DNA of 64,000 nt from Lithobates sylvaticus (lineage: Eukaryota; Chordata; Amphibia; Anura; Ranidae): contig CM053029.1 in the NCBI GenBank assembly GCA_028564925.1, positions 427,964,216-428,028,215 of the forward strand, in the 5' to 3' direction. How positions within the stretch are numbered: position 1 is the first letter of the stretch; the number at the start of each line of letters is the position of its first letter. Shown here one piece after another: positions 32,454 through 43,366 of the stretch. A program made the translations under genes and the position numbers. The notes beneath the pieces were generated by a model. The model was not told the origin of the DNA. It ran no database searches and worked only from the letters and a program-made list of their open reading frames with translations.

Positions 32454-33170
32454 AAAGTGAGTACACCCCTCACATTTTTGTGAATATTTTATTATATCTT
32501 TTCATGTGACAACACTGAAGAAAATACACTTTGCTACAGTCTAAAGTAGTGAGAGTACAGCTTGTATAACAGTGTAAATTTACTGTCCCCTCAAAATAAC
32601 TCAACACACAGCCATTATTGTCTAAACCAATGGCAACAAAAGTGAGTACACCCCTAAGCGAAAATGTCCAAATTGGGCCCAAAGTGTCAATATTTTGTGT
32701 GGCCACCATTATTTTCCAGCACTGCTTAACCCTCTTGGGCATGGAGTTCACCAGAACTTCACAGGTTGCCACTGGAGTCCTCTTCCACTCCTCCATGATG
32801 ACATCACAGAGCTGGTGGATGTTAGTGACCTTGCGCTCCTCCACCTTCCGTTTGAGGATGCCCCACAGATGCTCAATAGGGTTTAGGTCTGGAGACATGC
32901 TTGGCCAGTCCATCACCTTTACCTTCAGCTTCTTTAGCAAGGCAGTGGTCATCTTGGAGGTGTGTTTGGGGTTATTATCATGTTAAAATACTGCCCTGTG
33001 GCCCAGTCTCCGAAGGGAGGAGATCATGCTCTGCTTCAGTATGTCACAGTACATGTTGGCATTCATGGTTTCCTCAATGAACTGTAGCTCCCCAATGCAG
33101 GCAGCACTCATGCAGCCCCAGACCATGACACTACCACCACCATGCTTGACTGTAGGCAAGACACACTGTC
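32452..33170 (-). mobile_element. Tc1 relic A, truncated upstream
   Basis: The right end CAAAAGTGAGTACACCCCT (32452) has a direct repeat of the same motif at about 32636-32655, the IR/DR layout. Transposase sequence runs to 33170, where it is fused to another Tc1 family in inverted order. The left terminus is missing. Confidence 0.85.
32620..33170 (-). pseudogene. Tc1 transposase relic (C-terminal two thirds)
   Basis: The minus-strand frame reads GQCVLPTVKHGGGSVMVWG, then GHRAVF, a stop, HDNNPKHTSK, then SPDLNPIEHLWG. The second Asp and the Glu of the DD34E triad are present with 34 residues between them. The N-terminal DNA-binding part and first Asp are absent through truncation. One in-frame stop replaces the residue before HD, where glutamine is usual. 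Confidence 0.85.
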
Positions 33171-33941
33171 CACAAGGTTTAGGAGTGTGTCTATGGGAAT
33201 GTTTGACCATTCTTCCCAGAAGCGCATTTGTGAGGTCAGGCACGGATGTTCGACGAGAAGGCCTGGCTCACAGTCTGCACTCTAATTCATCCCAAAGGCA
33301 TTTTATCGGGTTGAGGTCAGAACTCTGTACAGGCCAGTCAAGTTCCTCCACCCCAAACTTGCTCATCCATGTCTTTATAGACCTTGCTTTGTGCACTGGT
33401 CCAAATCATTTGGTGGAGGAGGGATTATGGTTGTTTTTCAGGGTTGGGCTTGGCCCCTTAGTTCCAGTGAAGGCAAATTTTAAGGCGTCAGCATACCAAG
33501 ACATTTTGGACAATTTCATGCTCCCAACAGTTTGGAGATGGCCCCTTCCTGTTTCAAAAAGACTGCTCACCAGTGCACAAACAAGGTCCATAAAGACACG
33601 GATGAGCGAGTTTGGGGTGGGGGAACTTGACAGGCCTGGCCTGAGTCCTGACCTCAACCCGATAGAACACCTTTGGGATTAATTAGAGCAGAGACTGCGA
33701 GCCAGGCCTTCTCATCCACATCAGTGCCTGACCTCACAAATGTGCTTCTGGATAAATGGTCAAACATTCCCATAGATACACTCCTAAACCTTGTGGACAT
33801 CCATCCCAGAAGAGTTGAAGCTGTTATAGCTGCAAAGGGTGCGCCAACTCAATACTGAACCCAATGGACTAAGACTGGGATGCCATTAAAATTCATGTGC
33901 ATGTAAAGACAGGCTTCCCAAAACTTTCAGTAATATAGTGT
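33171..33941. mobile_element. Tc1 relic B in partial inverted-dimer form
   Basis: 33171-33405 is a minus-strand transposase C-terminal region and 33540-33870 the plus-strand copy of the same region (VPDLTNVLLDKWSNIPID... AAKGAPTQY before TGA). The pair forms an inverted repeat with about 130 bp between. The right end aactttcagtaatatagtg (to 33941) is a Tc1 terminus. Many stops; no activity expected. Confidence 0.8.
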
Positions 33942-34082
33942 TTGATATGAAACTGGCATCAAACGATCAATTATTTAATTCGACCAATGGAGCCTAGTAT
34001 CACAAATGTTCTGGTTCATACAGTTCATACATTTCATTTGATGCAATATGAGAACCAACCGTTAACAAAAGCTTACATTTAT

Positions 34083-34390
34083 CTATGTAGCGCACCCCCT
34101 ACGGAGCTGTAAGTAGATTGGGATCTCCCACTCTGCACAGCCAGGCACACAGAATTTCCAGTTACTCCAGAGTCAGAGAACAGTCCGTGACTTTGTTTTT
34201 ATGTTTTATTGAGGTATAATAACTTGGATAAGGATTGGGGATTATGGGATCCCTTATGGGATCACTTGACTTCAAAACAACTTCTGGGACAACTCTGCCT
34301 ATATACAGTCTATATACACTACACTGCTTCCTCCAGAACACGCTTGCTTGCAGAACTCCACTGGCACACTATTAGTGAATCTGACAAGTA
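34083..34390 (+). repeat. LTR-like dispersed repeat, copy A (fossil)
   Basis: gtagcgcaccccctacggag followed by cactctgcacagccaggcac resembles 60875-61165 over about 300 bp, and by its start 54726-54800. A TG start and internal TTTATT tract suggest a solo LTR of a retroelement. Broken and old. Family not identified. Confidence 0.35.
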
Positions 34391-34392
34391 GG

Positions 34393-35395
34393 GTGACCAC
34401 ATTTCCAAACTGCCATTCAGGGACAATTTTGACAAGGACCGGGGGGGGGGGGGGATTGGGCATTGTTGAATGTAGTCTCGGGGTTGACGGAGATTTCAGG
34501 GGCGAGTGATTTGTCAGGTTAATGGCTGGTTTTAGCCCTTATATCATCCCAACACCATGCTTGATATGGTGTCAGGATGATCAAATCATATTATTTCTAT
34601 TACTACATTGTAATATATAATGAAATAGTTAAGCTCACCATAATGCACTGACGGTGGTGATGGGGGGTGGGATCAGTGGCAGTGGCGGTGATGGGGGATA
34701 TGGGATCAGTGGCAGCGGTGGTGATGGTACAGTGTCCGCAGTGGTGGAGGGAATGGGGTCAGTGGCAGCAGCAGTGATGAGGGGGGGGGAATGATCAGTG
34801 GCAGCGGTGGTGATGGAGGGGATGGAATCAGTGGCAGCAGTAGTGGGGGAATCAGATTAGTGGCAGCGGTGGTGATGGGGGGATGGGATCACTGGCAGCA
34901 GTGGGAGGGTAGAGGATCAGTGGCAGCGGTGGTAATGGGGGAATGGGATCAGTGGCAGCCATGGTTGTGTTGGTGGGGGGTGGGATCAGTAGTAGCGATG
35001 GTGGGGGAGGTTGGATCAGTGGCAGCGGTAGTGATGGGGGATGGGATCAGTGGCAGCCATGGTGGTGTTGGTGGGGGTGGGATCAGTAGCAGCGATGGTG
35101 GGGGGGATTGGATCAGTGGAAGCTGTAGTGATGGGGGGATGGGATCAGTGACAGCGATAGTTATGGGGTGGGATCAGTGGCAGTGGTGGTGGTAGGGGGA
35201 TGGGATCAGTTTAAGCGGTGGTGGTGGTGGTGGGATGGGATCAGTGGCAGCGGTGGTGGTGGTGGGATGGGATCAGTGGCAGCGGTGGTGGTGGTGGGAG
35301 AGATGGGATCAGTGGCAGCAGTGGTGGTGGTGGGAGAGATGGGATCAGTGGCAGTGGTGGGGGTGGGGGAATGGGATCAGCGGCACTCACTTGCA
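34393..35395 (+). repeat. GGT/GAT-rich minisatellite
   Basis: gtgaccacatttccaaactg at 34393 looks like a repeat end. From about 34660, units of gatgggatcagtggcagcgg tggtgatgggg repeat some 20 times with variable length. A G-run lies at 34441-34454. Reading frames in it (GSGGDGGDGISGS) are by-products. Confidence 0.85.
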
Positions 35396-35921
35396 GATCA
35401 CTCAGTTGGTTCCCAATCCTTGCTCAGTCTCAGTGTGTCTCCAGTAACTCCTATTACGACATGGGGTCTCCTCACATGGCAGAGAGATCCTCCCCTTCAC
35501 TCTACTGGCCCAGCCCAGGTCAGCTGACTTTCTCTTTTAGTCTCCGTAACCCGACATGGATACTGTGTGCCTGCCTGTGAGCGAGACTAGCTCCCCTCTC
35601 ATATTGGTAGAAATGCTTTCAAGTGGGCGCTGGGCCCCCCTACAGTTGCGGAACTCCAGGGCCTGGTTGTAAGTGCCACTGACCCTAACCTGACATGTCT
35701 CATTCGTGGGTGCAGTGTCTGTCGGAGCACAGTGGACCCACCATCCTCGAGGCCCATGTGCAGTGAACATGTTGCACCCACGGATGATACACCACTGCTT
35801 GCCACATTTAAATGATGATATTATTTCTTCATTTATTTTTTATTTTTTAAAAGCTCCTTTCTTATCATGTATAGCTTTTTTAACTTTGGCCGTGAGCCAC
35901 ATAGGTTTTATTTTTAGCCTT
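35396..35921. other. Stretch without recognised features
   Basis: No supported gene. Overlapping short frames on both strands lack domains. Confidence 0.4.
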
Positions 35922-35925
35922 TTAA

Positions 35926-36398
35926 AGAGGAAGTAAAGCCTCCTTGATAAAAAAAAAAAAAAAAAAAAAAAAAAAACGGAACCTGCAAGGCAAAGGCATA
36001 AGGCATAATGAGCTAGTATGCATAGCATACTAGCTCATTATGTATAATTTACCTGAGAACGAAGCCCCCGAAGCGACCCTCGTCCACGTCCTCCACCGCC
36101 ACCATCAATCCCGGAGTGACTTCTGGGTCTCGCTGCTCCAGCGCTGTCATTCGCTGGAATCGCGATGATGTCACTCCCACGCATGCGCACGAGAGTGGCA
36201 TATCACCATGATCTCTGGCATGCTCAGTGCGCCTGTGCGCCGCTGTCTACGGCGCATGCGCCGTAGACAGCGGTGCCTGTTTTTTTCTAAATATCTCCTA
36301 AACCATGTAGGTTTAGGAGATATTTATTGGACCTACAGGTAAGCCTTAATCTAGGCTTACCTGTAGGTCAAAGTGGTTTGTAAGGGTTTACAACCACT
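35926..36398. mobile_element. Hairpin-chain MITE at TTAA, copy 2
   Basis: Same family and orientation as 28582-29047, between TTAA copies (35922-35925, 36399-36402). All four hairpins are conserved, and the A-run is longer (35949-35976). The CRE-like site is mutated to gatgatgtcac. Confidence 0.9.
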
Positions 36399-36670
36399 TT
36401 AAACTTATTGCCCATGGGTATACATTTTTATATATAAGTCTTGGAAAGCAGCCCTCAGTCTTGGAAAATTTGCTCTCTTAAAGTGTTTTTATCTTTCCAG
36501 TATGTACTTGTTGTTTACAGCCAAGATTAACCACTTAAGGACAGAGCCTCGTTTTGAGATTTGGTGTTTACAAGATTTGGTGTTTATAGATAAAATGAGA
36601 ATCACAATTTTTTTGCTTAGAATAAATATCACAATTCTCTCACAATTCTCATGTAACATCTTTTATATTA

Positions 36671-37412
36671 CCGTATATACTCGCGTATAAGCCGACCCGA
36701 ATATAAGCCGAGGCACCTAATTTTACCACAAAAAACTGGGAAAACTTATTGACTCAAGTATAAGCCTAGGGTGAGAAATGCGCAGCTACTGTAAGTGGAA
36801 AAAGAGGGTCAAAAATACCCATTTGCAGCCTTACTGTGCCCATTTGCATGCCGCACTATGCCCATTTGCAGCCATAGGTCCCCTGAACTTCAAACTTGGT
36901 AGTTAGGGGTTCCTAGATGCCCCCTAGCTGCAGCCAATTTGGGGTTTGCAGATGGACACAGTTGACCGACTTTGGGGCCCTGTATCTCGGGGCCACTTGG
37001 TGCTAGGAACCTCAAATTTGGATATGTTGTAATGTTTCCACTTGGTTTGCACAACAAATCTGGGGTTCCTAGCACCAAGTGGCCCCGAGATACGAGGCCC
37101 CAAAGTCGGGTCGGAAAATGTCAAGCACTTTTCTGCAGCAAAAAATGACATTTTCCAACCCGACTTTGCGGCCCCGTATCTTGGGGCCACTTGGTGCTAG
37201 GAACCCCAGATTTGGTGTGCAAACCAACATTACAACATATCCACATTTAGGATTCCTAGCTCAAAGTGGCCCCGAGATATGGAGATGCAAATTAAGGTCG
37301 GAAAATTTCATTTTTTGCTGCAGAAAAGTACTTGACTCGAGTATAAGCCGAGGTGCACTTTCAGCACAAAAAAATGTGCTGAAAAACTCGGCTTATACTG
37401 GAGTATATACGG
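36671..37412. mobile_element. MITE with TATACTCG-GTATAAGCCGA ends and alternating modules
   Basis: The ends CCGTATATACTCGCGTATAA and its inverse are flanked by TA (36669-36670, 37413-37414). Inside, a module containing ggggccacttggtgctagga appears in plus, minus, plus, minus order at about 36963, 37045, 37148 and 37249. Non-coding. The flanks suggest a TA-targeting superfamily, but this is not certain. Confidence 0.65.
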
Positions 37413-37424
37413 TATATTATATTT

Positions 37425-37436
37425 TATTTATATATA

Positions 37437-37496
<60 letters not shown>
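37425..37496. repeat. (TA)n microsatellite
   Basis: A TA run with few interruptions beside the right end of the preceding MITE. Confidence 0.9.
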
Positions 37497-37497
<1 letters not shown>

Positions 37498-37739
37498 AAT
37501 ACATTATGCTAACTTTACTGTTTAGTTTTTTTTTTATTCATTAAAGTGTATTTTTTCCCCAAAAAATGCATTTGAAAGATAGCTGTGCAAATACATTGTG
37601 ACAATTTTTTTTTTAAAACGACCACCATTTTATTCTCTAGGGTCAATAATATATATAATTTGGGGGTTCTAGGTCATTTTCTAGCAAAAAATACTGATTT
37701 TAACTTGTAAGCAATAAGTGTCAGAAAAAGGTTTAGTTA

Positions 37740-38350
37740 AATTGACCTCGTTTGCAGACCGAAGTTCATTGCTTTGATCTAAAAGAACCAAATGATACAA
37801 TGTTTAATTTCAATCTCTGAGCAATGTTGTGATAAACTTTGCCGGTGTTGTGTCGAATAGTGCATCTCATTGGATAATTCCTCCAACGATGTGCACATGC
37901 GCATGACGTAACATCACTCCAGCTGATCTCTTGATCAGCTAGCGTGACGGTCAACACTGCGCATGTGAAGAGCGCCGGAGGCATTATCCGACGATCAGCA
38001 AAGCTGCAGATCGTTTTCCGCCTGTGACGTGATCGGTGATGTCTCTCACATGCGCAGGAAGAATGAGGCAGATTGTGACGATTAGATTCTCCCTCCACGC
38101 TTTGCTGATAGTCTAATTATGCCTTCGACGATCTGTGCATGCTTACTGTTAACATCACGCCAGCTGATCGGGGCATCAGCTGGGATGAGATTACGTACCG
38201 TGCATGCGAAGATCATCAGAGGCATTATCCGATGATCTGCACTATTAGATAGAACACCAGCTTTTCTTTTTTTTTTTTTTGATAGCTCTGAGCAGAGAAC
38301 TGCTCTGTAATTGTTACATGAATCGTGGAAATTCCAGATTAAGATCATGA
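37740..38350. repeat. Unclassified repeat with CpG-rich hairpins
   Basis: Short inverted repeats such as agctgatctcttgatcagct (near 37919) and cagctgatcggggcatcagc (38160). Duplicated gaggcattatccgaygatc at 37977 and 38217 suggests an old composite element. No coding sequence. Confidence 0.45.
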
Positions 38351-38930
38351 GGGGGTTGAAGCTAGATTGCGTTTTTTTAAACGATTCTTCGTGCAGCTCT
38401 AATGTATGGTGTATTCATTTGTGTCTTTTACATCTGCCTAGATCATAGCTTATACATTTCCGTCTGGTTTTGCAAGAATCACCAACATTTAATTTGTTTT
38501 AGGAGATTTTAAAAATTTTCTTCATATTTGCAATTTCACTACATTTTCTGTACAGTTAAAGTAGCATACATGAGGATTTATTTGTAGCAAATTCAGAGAT
38601 AAGTAGTTGTTAAAGTTTGCCAAAAGCCAGCCAACAGCCCATGTAAAGTGATGGGCAGAGTCATCACTGTTTTCAATATTCCTAGCCTGTAGCCGCAGGG
38701 TGCTTTAATGGCTGTACAAAAACAGTTTGAAGCTTGTTGATTGTCTTGTATATATTTCGTAAATGCTTACTGTATGCTCTTTAGACTGGCATTACCAAGT
38801 CTGTGTGAACTAGACCTTAAAAACTGAGAAATAGGCCCAGGATGTGTGACAAGCAGACTATATATCAGTATATTCCAGAGATGCAAGAATCAAGACAAGA
38901 AATCATCTTTTTAGACAAAATTGGACCGAA
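38351..38930. other. Stretch without recognised features
   Basis: No gene, array or element end is seen. Confidence 0.4.
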
Positions 38931-38932
38931 AA

Positions 38933-39283
38933 CTATTTTTTTACCGTCTGCTTGAGAAAATCAATAAATGCTTCAAAGTCCTTCACATTGCCACTCCAAA
39001 TAATAAATATATCATGTATAAAGCACCTCCAGGTGTTCAAATGGGTAGAAAACTGATCAGATGTGTGACTGTACATCTCAGCAAGATAACCTACAAATAA
39101 GTTTGCACGGTGTGGACAAACTGCCCATTGCAGTCCTGCTAGTCTGTTGATATAAACCATTTCCAAATACGAAAAAGTCACTGTCTGAAACAATCAGCAA
39201 ACAAAGAAAACTAGTGCCAAAAAAAACTGGTAGGCTTTCTTTGAAACACAAGAAATTGTCTGAAATTTGGCATTCATATACTG
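38933..39283 (-). pseudogene. Penelope-type RT fragment
   Basis: The minus-strand frame reads MVYINRLAG...HRANLFVGYLAEMY and then CFIHDIFIIWSGN...FEAFIDFLKQ. It matches the motif B to motif C region of Penelope RT, with IHDIFIIW in place of YIDDIFIIW. It is a short scrap on the strand opposite to the other two PLEs. A hAT element is inserted at its upstream side. Confidence 0.7.
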
Positions 39284-39591
39284 CCGGGGTCTCCAAACTG
39301 CAGCCCGGGGGCAAGATGTGGCCCTTTGCTTGCCTTTATCTGGCCCTTGGGGCACTATTCATTGAACTGATAGGAGACACTATTCTGCTCTCTGATGCCA
39401 GAAATGGAGCATAATTCCTGCCACTGACACCAACAATGGGAAACTATTCCTCCCCCTAATACCAAAGAGGGGGCACCGTTTACTCCCACTGATTCCAGAC
39501 AATTTTCTAATACTGCTGTCCACAGTCCGGCCCCCCTAAAGTCTGAAGGACAGTAAACCGGCCATTTGTTTAGAAAGTTTGGAGACTTCTG
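39284..39591. mobile_element. 308-bp hAT-like MITE
   Basis: The ends CCGGGGTCTCCAAACTGC and, reversed, CAGAAGTCTCCAAACTTTC have perfect 8-bp duplications ATATACTG (39276-39283, 39592-39599). The interior has degenerate tcagtgggaggaatag-type units on the minus strand. It is the inverted relative of 24781-25234. Non-coding. Confidence 0.85.
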
Positions 39592-39599
39592 ATATACTG

Positions 39600-40800
39600 T
39601 ATAGTAGTTGAATGTCCATGCTGTCTAAAAAAAACAGTCAGACAGTCAGTGTGAAATCAAACATAAACGCTATCTCTGTGATCTTACATGGTTAGAGCAT
39701 CAGAAATGGCCAAAATCCTGTGTTGGTGGGGCTTAAAATGGAAAGTTTGGAATTAATTTTTCTGTGCTGCCTCAAGGGAAAGTTCCAGGCTGGCAAAGCT
39801 GGCCATTGATTGCCCAGTTCACTTTACACGACAGAGCTTGTTTATATTGCAAGTCAATGTCTGCATATCATTCAAAACAGCATGCCAAACTTACATAAAT
39901 AGCTCAGGTGATCAAGTAAGCTTGCATGCAAGGAATCCTGTTATAGCTAAGAAAAGTAGTATACAAATTATTTTGTTTAGTGGACTATGGAGAGAAAGAC
40001 ATTATTGAATCAATTCGGATCAGAATTCAGGGGTTGTCAGGCTTTCAGCGTTAGCTACAAGCTAAAATGAACCAGCCCTGCCTAAAGGTAGGTAACACAA
40101 TTTCCTCCCTATTATAGAATGCCCTTTATTTTTCAGAACTTCAGAACTATGCACCATCCTTTAGGCATAAGCCTCTGGACCAGTAATACAATAGCCATGG
40201 CAGCACCTCCATAAGACAGTAGAAATGTTCACTTTAATAATAATCTAAATTCAATATAAATGATTAAAAAGTAACTGGAATAAAATATATTCCTTTCTGG
40301 CTAAATCTTAAATTGAAGTCTGTATTCTGCTTGAGGTTGGATTCAGGTAGTTAGGTAATGTGTCAGATGGCTCTATATGATGTTTGTTAAATGAACTGAT
40401 AACTTCCGATTTTGTTGAACACACTTGCCACATTATCACATAACACAAACTATTTTACTTTATGTCAGCACAAACATTGTTCTGTTGTTTTTATTGATCA
40501 GTGCATTTTTAAGCTAGCTTAGGTGTTGTAAAGTCATGAAGCTTGGATAATAGCTTTCAGACAAGAATTGGGAATACTATTGCCTCCTACTGTTCTGGGG
40601 TAGACTGGCTATGCTACATTTTAAGAAAATCTCCTATAGGTAAAGCCAAGTTCCTGCAAAAAATGAAATTTAAATAGTGTATTGTACATCAATTACCGTT
40701 AGTCCTCGGTGTTGAATCCAAACACCTCTCTCAGGTCACAGTTTCCTCTATGAGCAAAGCTAATATCCTGCCCTGGGGACCAGACATTTCCCCCCTCACC
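39600..40800. other. Stretch without recognised features
   Basis: Looks like unique AT-rich DNA. No gene supported. Confidence 0.4.
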
Positions 40801-40825
40801 AGCCCCAGAAGGGGGGAATTTTCTA

Positions 40826-40966
40826 AAACTGGAGCAGAGGAATCTGGAGCAGCTGTGCATAGTAACCAATCCGCTTCTAACTTCAGTGTGTTCAGTTAAG
40901 CTTTGAAAATGAACGATAGAAACGATAGAAACTGATTGGCTGTCATGCACAGCTTCTCCAGTTTTG
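40826..40966. repeat. Decayed hairpin repeat
   Basis: aaactggagcagaggaatct through gtgcatagtaaccaat mirrors attggctgtcatgcacagct to ccagttt. It contains gttaagctttgaaaatg, shared with the hairpin MITE at 10006-10240, so it is probably a distant relative. Confidence 0.5.
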
Positions 40967-41291
40967 ATACATTTCCATCACAATATTTTGTAATCCTACA
41001 ATATTTTTCTTGTTCAATATTTTTATTGAAAAATTTCATCAATATAACAAAACATCGTAATAACAAATATCCCCAACCGGGAGCCAACATGGCCCTTCGG
41101 TAGGGTTTATCATAAGGTAGAAAGAAGCAAAGGATTGGAAAAACAAAAAAACAAAATTTAAGAAGATATCAGTGTGTTAATGTAGGGGACAAGACCCCTC
41201 GGAAGGAATACAACAACGGTTCACAAATATATAACACATATCGATGATACCTAAGTGGTGTGTCCCCGCCCGCCAGGAACCAGCAAGACGT

Positions 41292-41425
41292 CCCCTGAAG
41301 GTTTGTTATGATACCAGAAAATTTCACTGAAGGACCTGAAGAAGGCCATTGATCAGAGCAAATGAGTGACAATAAACTAGTGGTAGTTTGTGTGCCATAG
41401 GTTAATGGAGCTCCTAGATTGAGCA
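41292..41425 (+). repeat. Left flanking duplication of the gypsy fossil
   Basis: 134 bp from CCCCTGAAGGTTTGTTAT to ATTGAGCA. A shortened 86-bp version occurs at 42763-42848, on the other side of the fossil. Confidence 0.8.
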
Positions 41426-42762
41426 TGAAGGGGAGGGACTCAAACTTTCTCCTGAGAAGTGTCGGCAGTGTCTGAAAAAGGAGTGGCTACAGACCCTGAG
41501 AAGTTGGAGGCAGTTACTTCGTGGCCAAGACCACAACAGTTACAGAACTTCGGTCTTTCTTGGGGTTCTGCTCCTACTACCGCAGGTTTGTGGATGGGTT
41601 TGCCCGCATTGCCAAACCCCTAAACGAACTGCTCAAGACAGAAGGAGAGGAAGATGGGTTGGGGCCTAGGAGGCCCGGTGAGTCGGTCAAAGACCAGTGG
41701 AATTCAAGGTGTGAAGAGGCTTTCAGAACCTTGAAGAGAAGCCTCACCACAGCCCCAGTTTTGGCCTATGCTGATCCCACTAGACCATATGAGCTACATG
41801 TTGATGCCAGCCAGGAGTACGAAGACCAGCTGCGACCAGTGGCTTATGTGAGCCGGAGCCTGACCCCTCCGAGAAGAACTATCCCACCCACAAGTTGGAG
41901 TTCTTAGCCCTCAAGTGGGCAGTTGTTGACAAACTGAGAGACTATCTGTATGGGGCAGAGTTTACTGTAAAGACAGATAACAACCCCTTGACCTATCTAT
42001 TCACCACCGCCAAGCTGGATGCAACTGGACACAGATGGTTGGCGGCGTTGTCTGGATTCAATTTCAGCCTCAAGTACAGACCAGGGGCTGGAAATAGGGA
42101 TGCAGATGCCCTGTCCCGAAGATCCCATGTCATGGTCGATGACTGGGAAGACTGGACTCAAGTGGCACCAGATGGAGTGCGAGCCCTTTGTCAGGGGGCT
42201 GAACTCCAAGCCAGAGGAGGATCCAGAGTGGAAGAGATAGGAGTTACCACAGTGGGAGTCCCAAAGTGTTACTGTGGGGTAACTCAACTAGCAGAAGAGT
42301 GTCTACCGAAGCTGTCCAAGAAGGAGTTAAGGTGTGACCAATTGGAAGACCCCATGGGGAGATTGGTCCTGGAAGCACTGGAAGACAAGAGTATCAATCC
42401 TGGGAAACACAAGATTGCTGATAGATGGACATCAGAGCCATATATCATCTGTAGAAAGCTACCAGGATTGCCTGTTTACAAGTTGAAGCCAGAAGGGAGA
42501 GTGGGGCCTCTGAAGACCTGGCATAGGAATCATTTGCTCCCACTCACTGAAGCAGTCAGAATACCTCCAGCAAGAGACGTACCTGAATCTGTTTCCATTC
42601 TGGATACCCCCAGGCCTACTACTAGGTCTCAGACTTCCCAAGTTAGGGGTGGACAGGACCCCCAACCAGAAGAAGAAAGAGGAGAACTTGAATGGCTATG
42701 GCCTTCCTCAACCCCAGGAAATTCCGCCATAGACCTTCCACCTACTGAAGATGATACCTAAT
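41426..42762 (+). mobile_element. Ty3/gypsy retroelement fossil (pol fragment)
   Basis: Fossil of the LTR class. Parts seen: the end of reverse transcriptase with LRSFLGFCSYYRRFV near 41545, an RNase H-type region with ELHVDASQ and LKWAVVDKLRDYLYG, and an integrase C-terminal tail with VYKLKPEGRVGPLKTWHRNH and an acidic end. No LTRs, gag or complete integrase are seen. It is broken, with several breaks. It lies inside the L1 3' UTR and so is younger than, or moved with, that L1. Confidence 0.8.
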
Positions 42763-42848
42763 CCCCTGAAGGTTTGTTATAAACCATTGATCAGAGCAAA
42801 TGAGTGACAATAAACTCTTTGTGTGCCATAGGTTAATAAGATTGAGCA
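42763..42848 (+). repeat. Right flanking duplication of the gypsy fossil
   Basis: 86-bp version of 41292-41425, lacking three internal segments. The flanks beyond it continue the L1 3' UTR. Confidence 0.8.
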
Positions 42849-43366
42849 GGGGTCGGCAGAGTATCAATATCTGATTTTGTTCCAGTCGGTTCAAGGGAGA
42901 ACACGCCAGCCACCCCAACAGGGATCTAGCTGTGGACTGTACATGTCCCCCTGCTCCTCCTGCATATTTCGGTTCTGCCCTCCGCCCCCTCCCTGCCCCT
43001 CCATTTCAACGTATTAAATAAATGTATGGGCTGCCTAGGGACATTACTCCAAGTGATGTAGTTAGTAATAGATGACTGTGGTCAAATGGCATGCAAGATA
43101 AGATAACAAAAAAAAAAAACAAGGTGCATAGGAAAGAAAACTGTAAGTGAACTTCACTTTTTTTAAAAAGCACAGCCGTTCAGGGGATAGGTACGTTGGG
43201 CCCCACAGAGTAGGCCCTGGGGAGTCATCTTGTTGTCACAATAGGTAATAAGAGAAGAGAGTAATAGAAAAGAAGAAAGAAGAGAAAGAGAAAGTACATC
43301 TGTGATGTGATTATCGAAGAGGAGCAGAGGAGGGAACCCATTACCTGAATCAATCGTTGAGGGGAA

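Noticed and set aside
34668-35580. Gly/Ser/Trp-rich frames such as GSGGDGGDGISGS
   Set aside because: By-products of the GGT-rich minisatellite, open in more than one frame.
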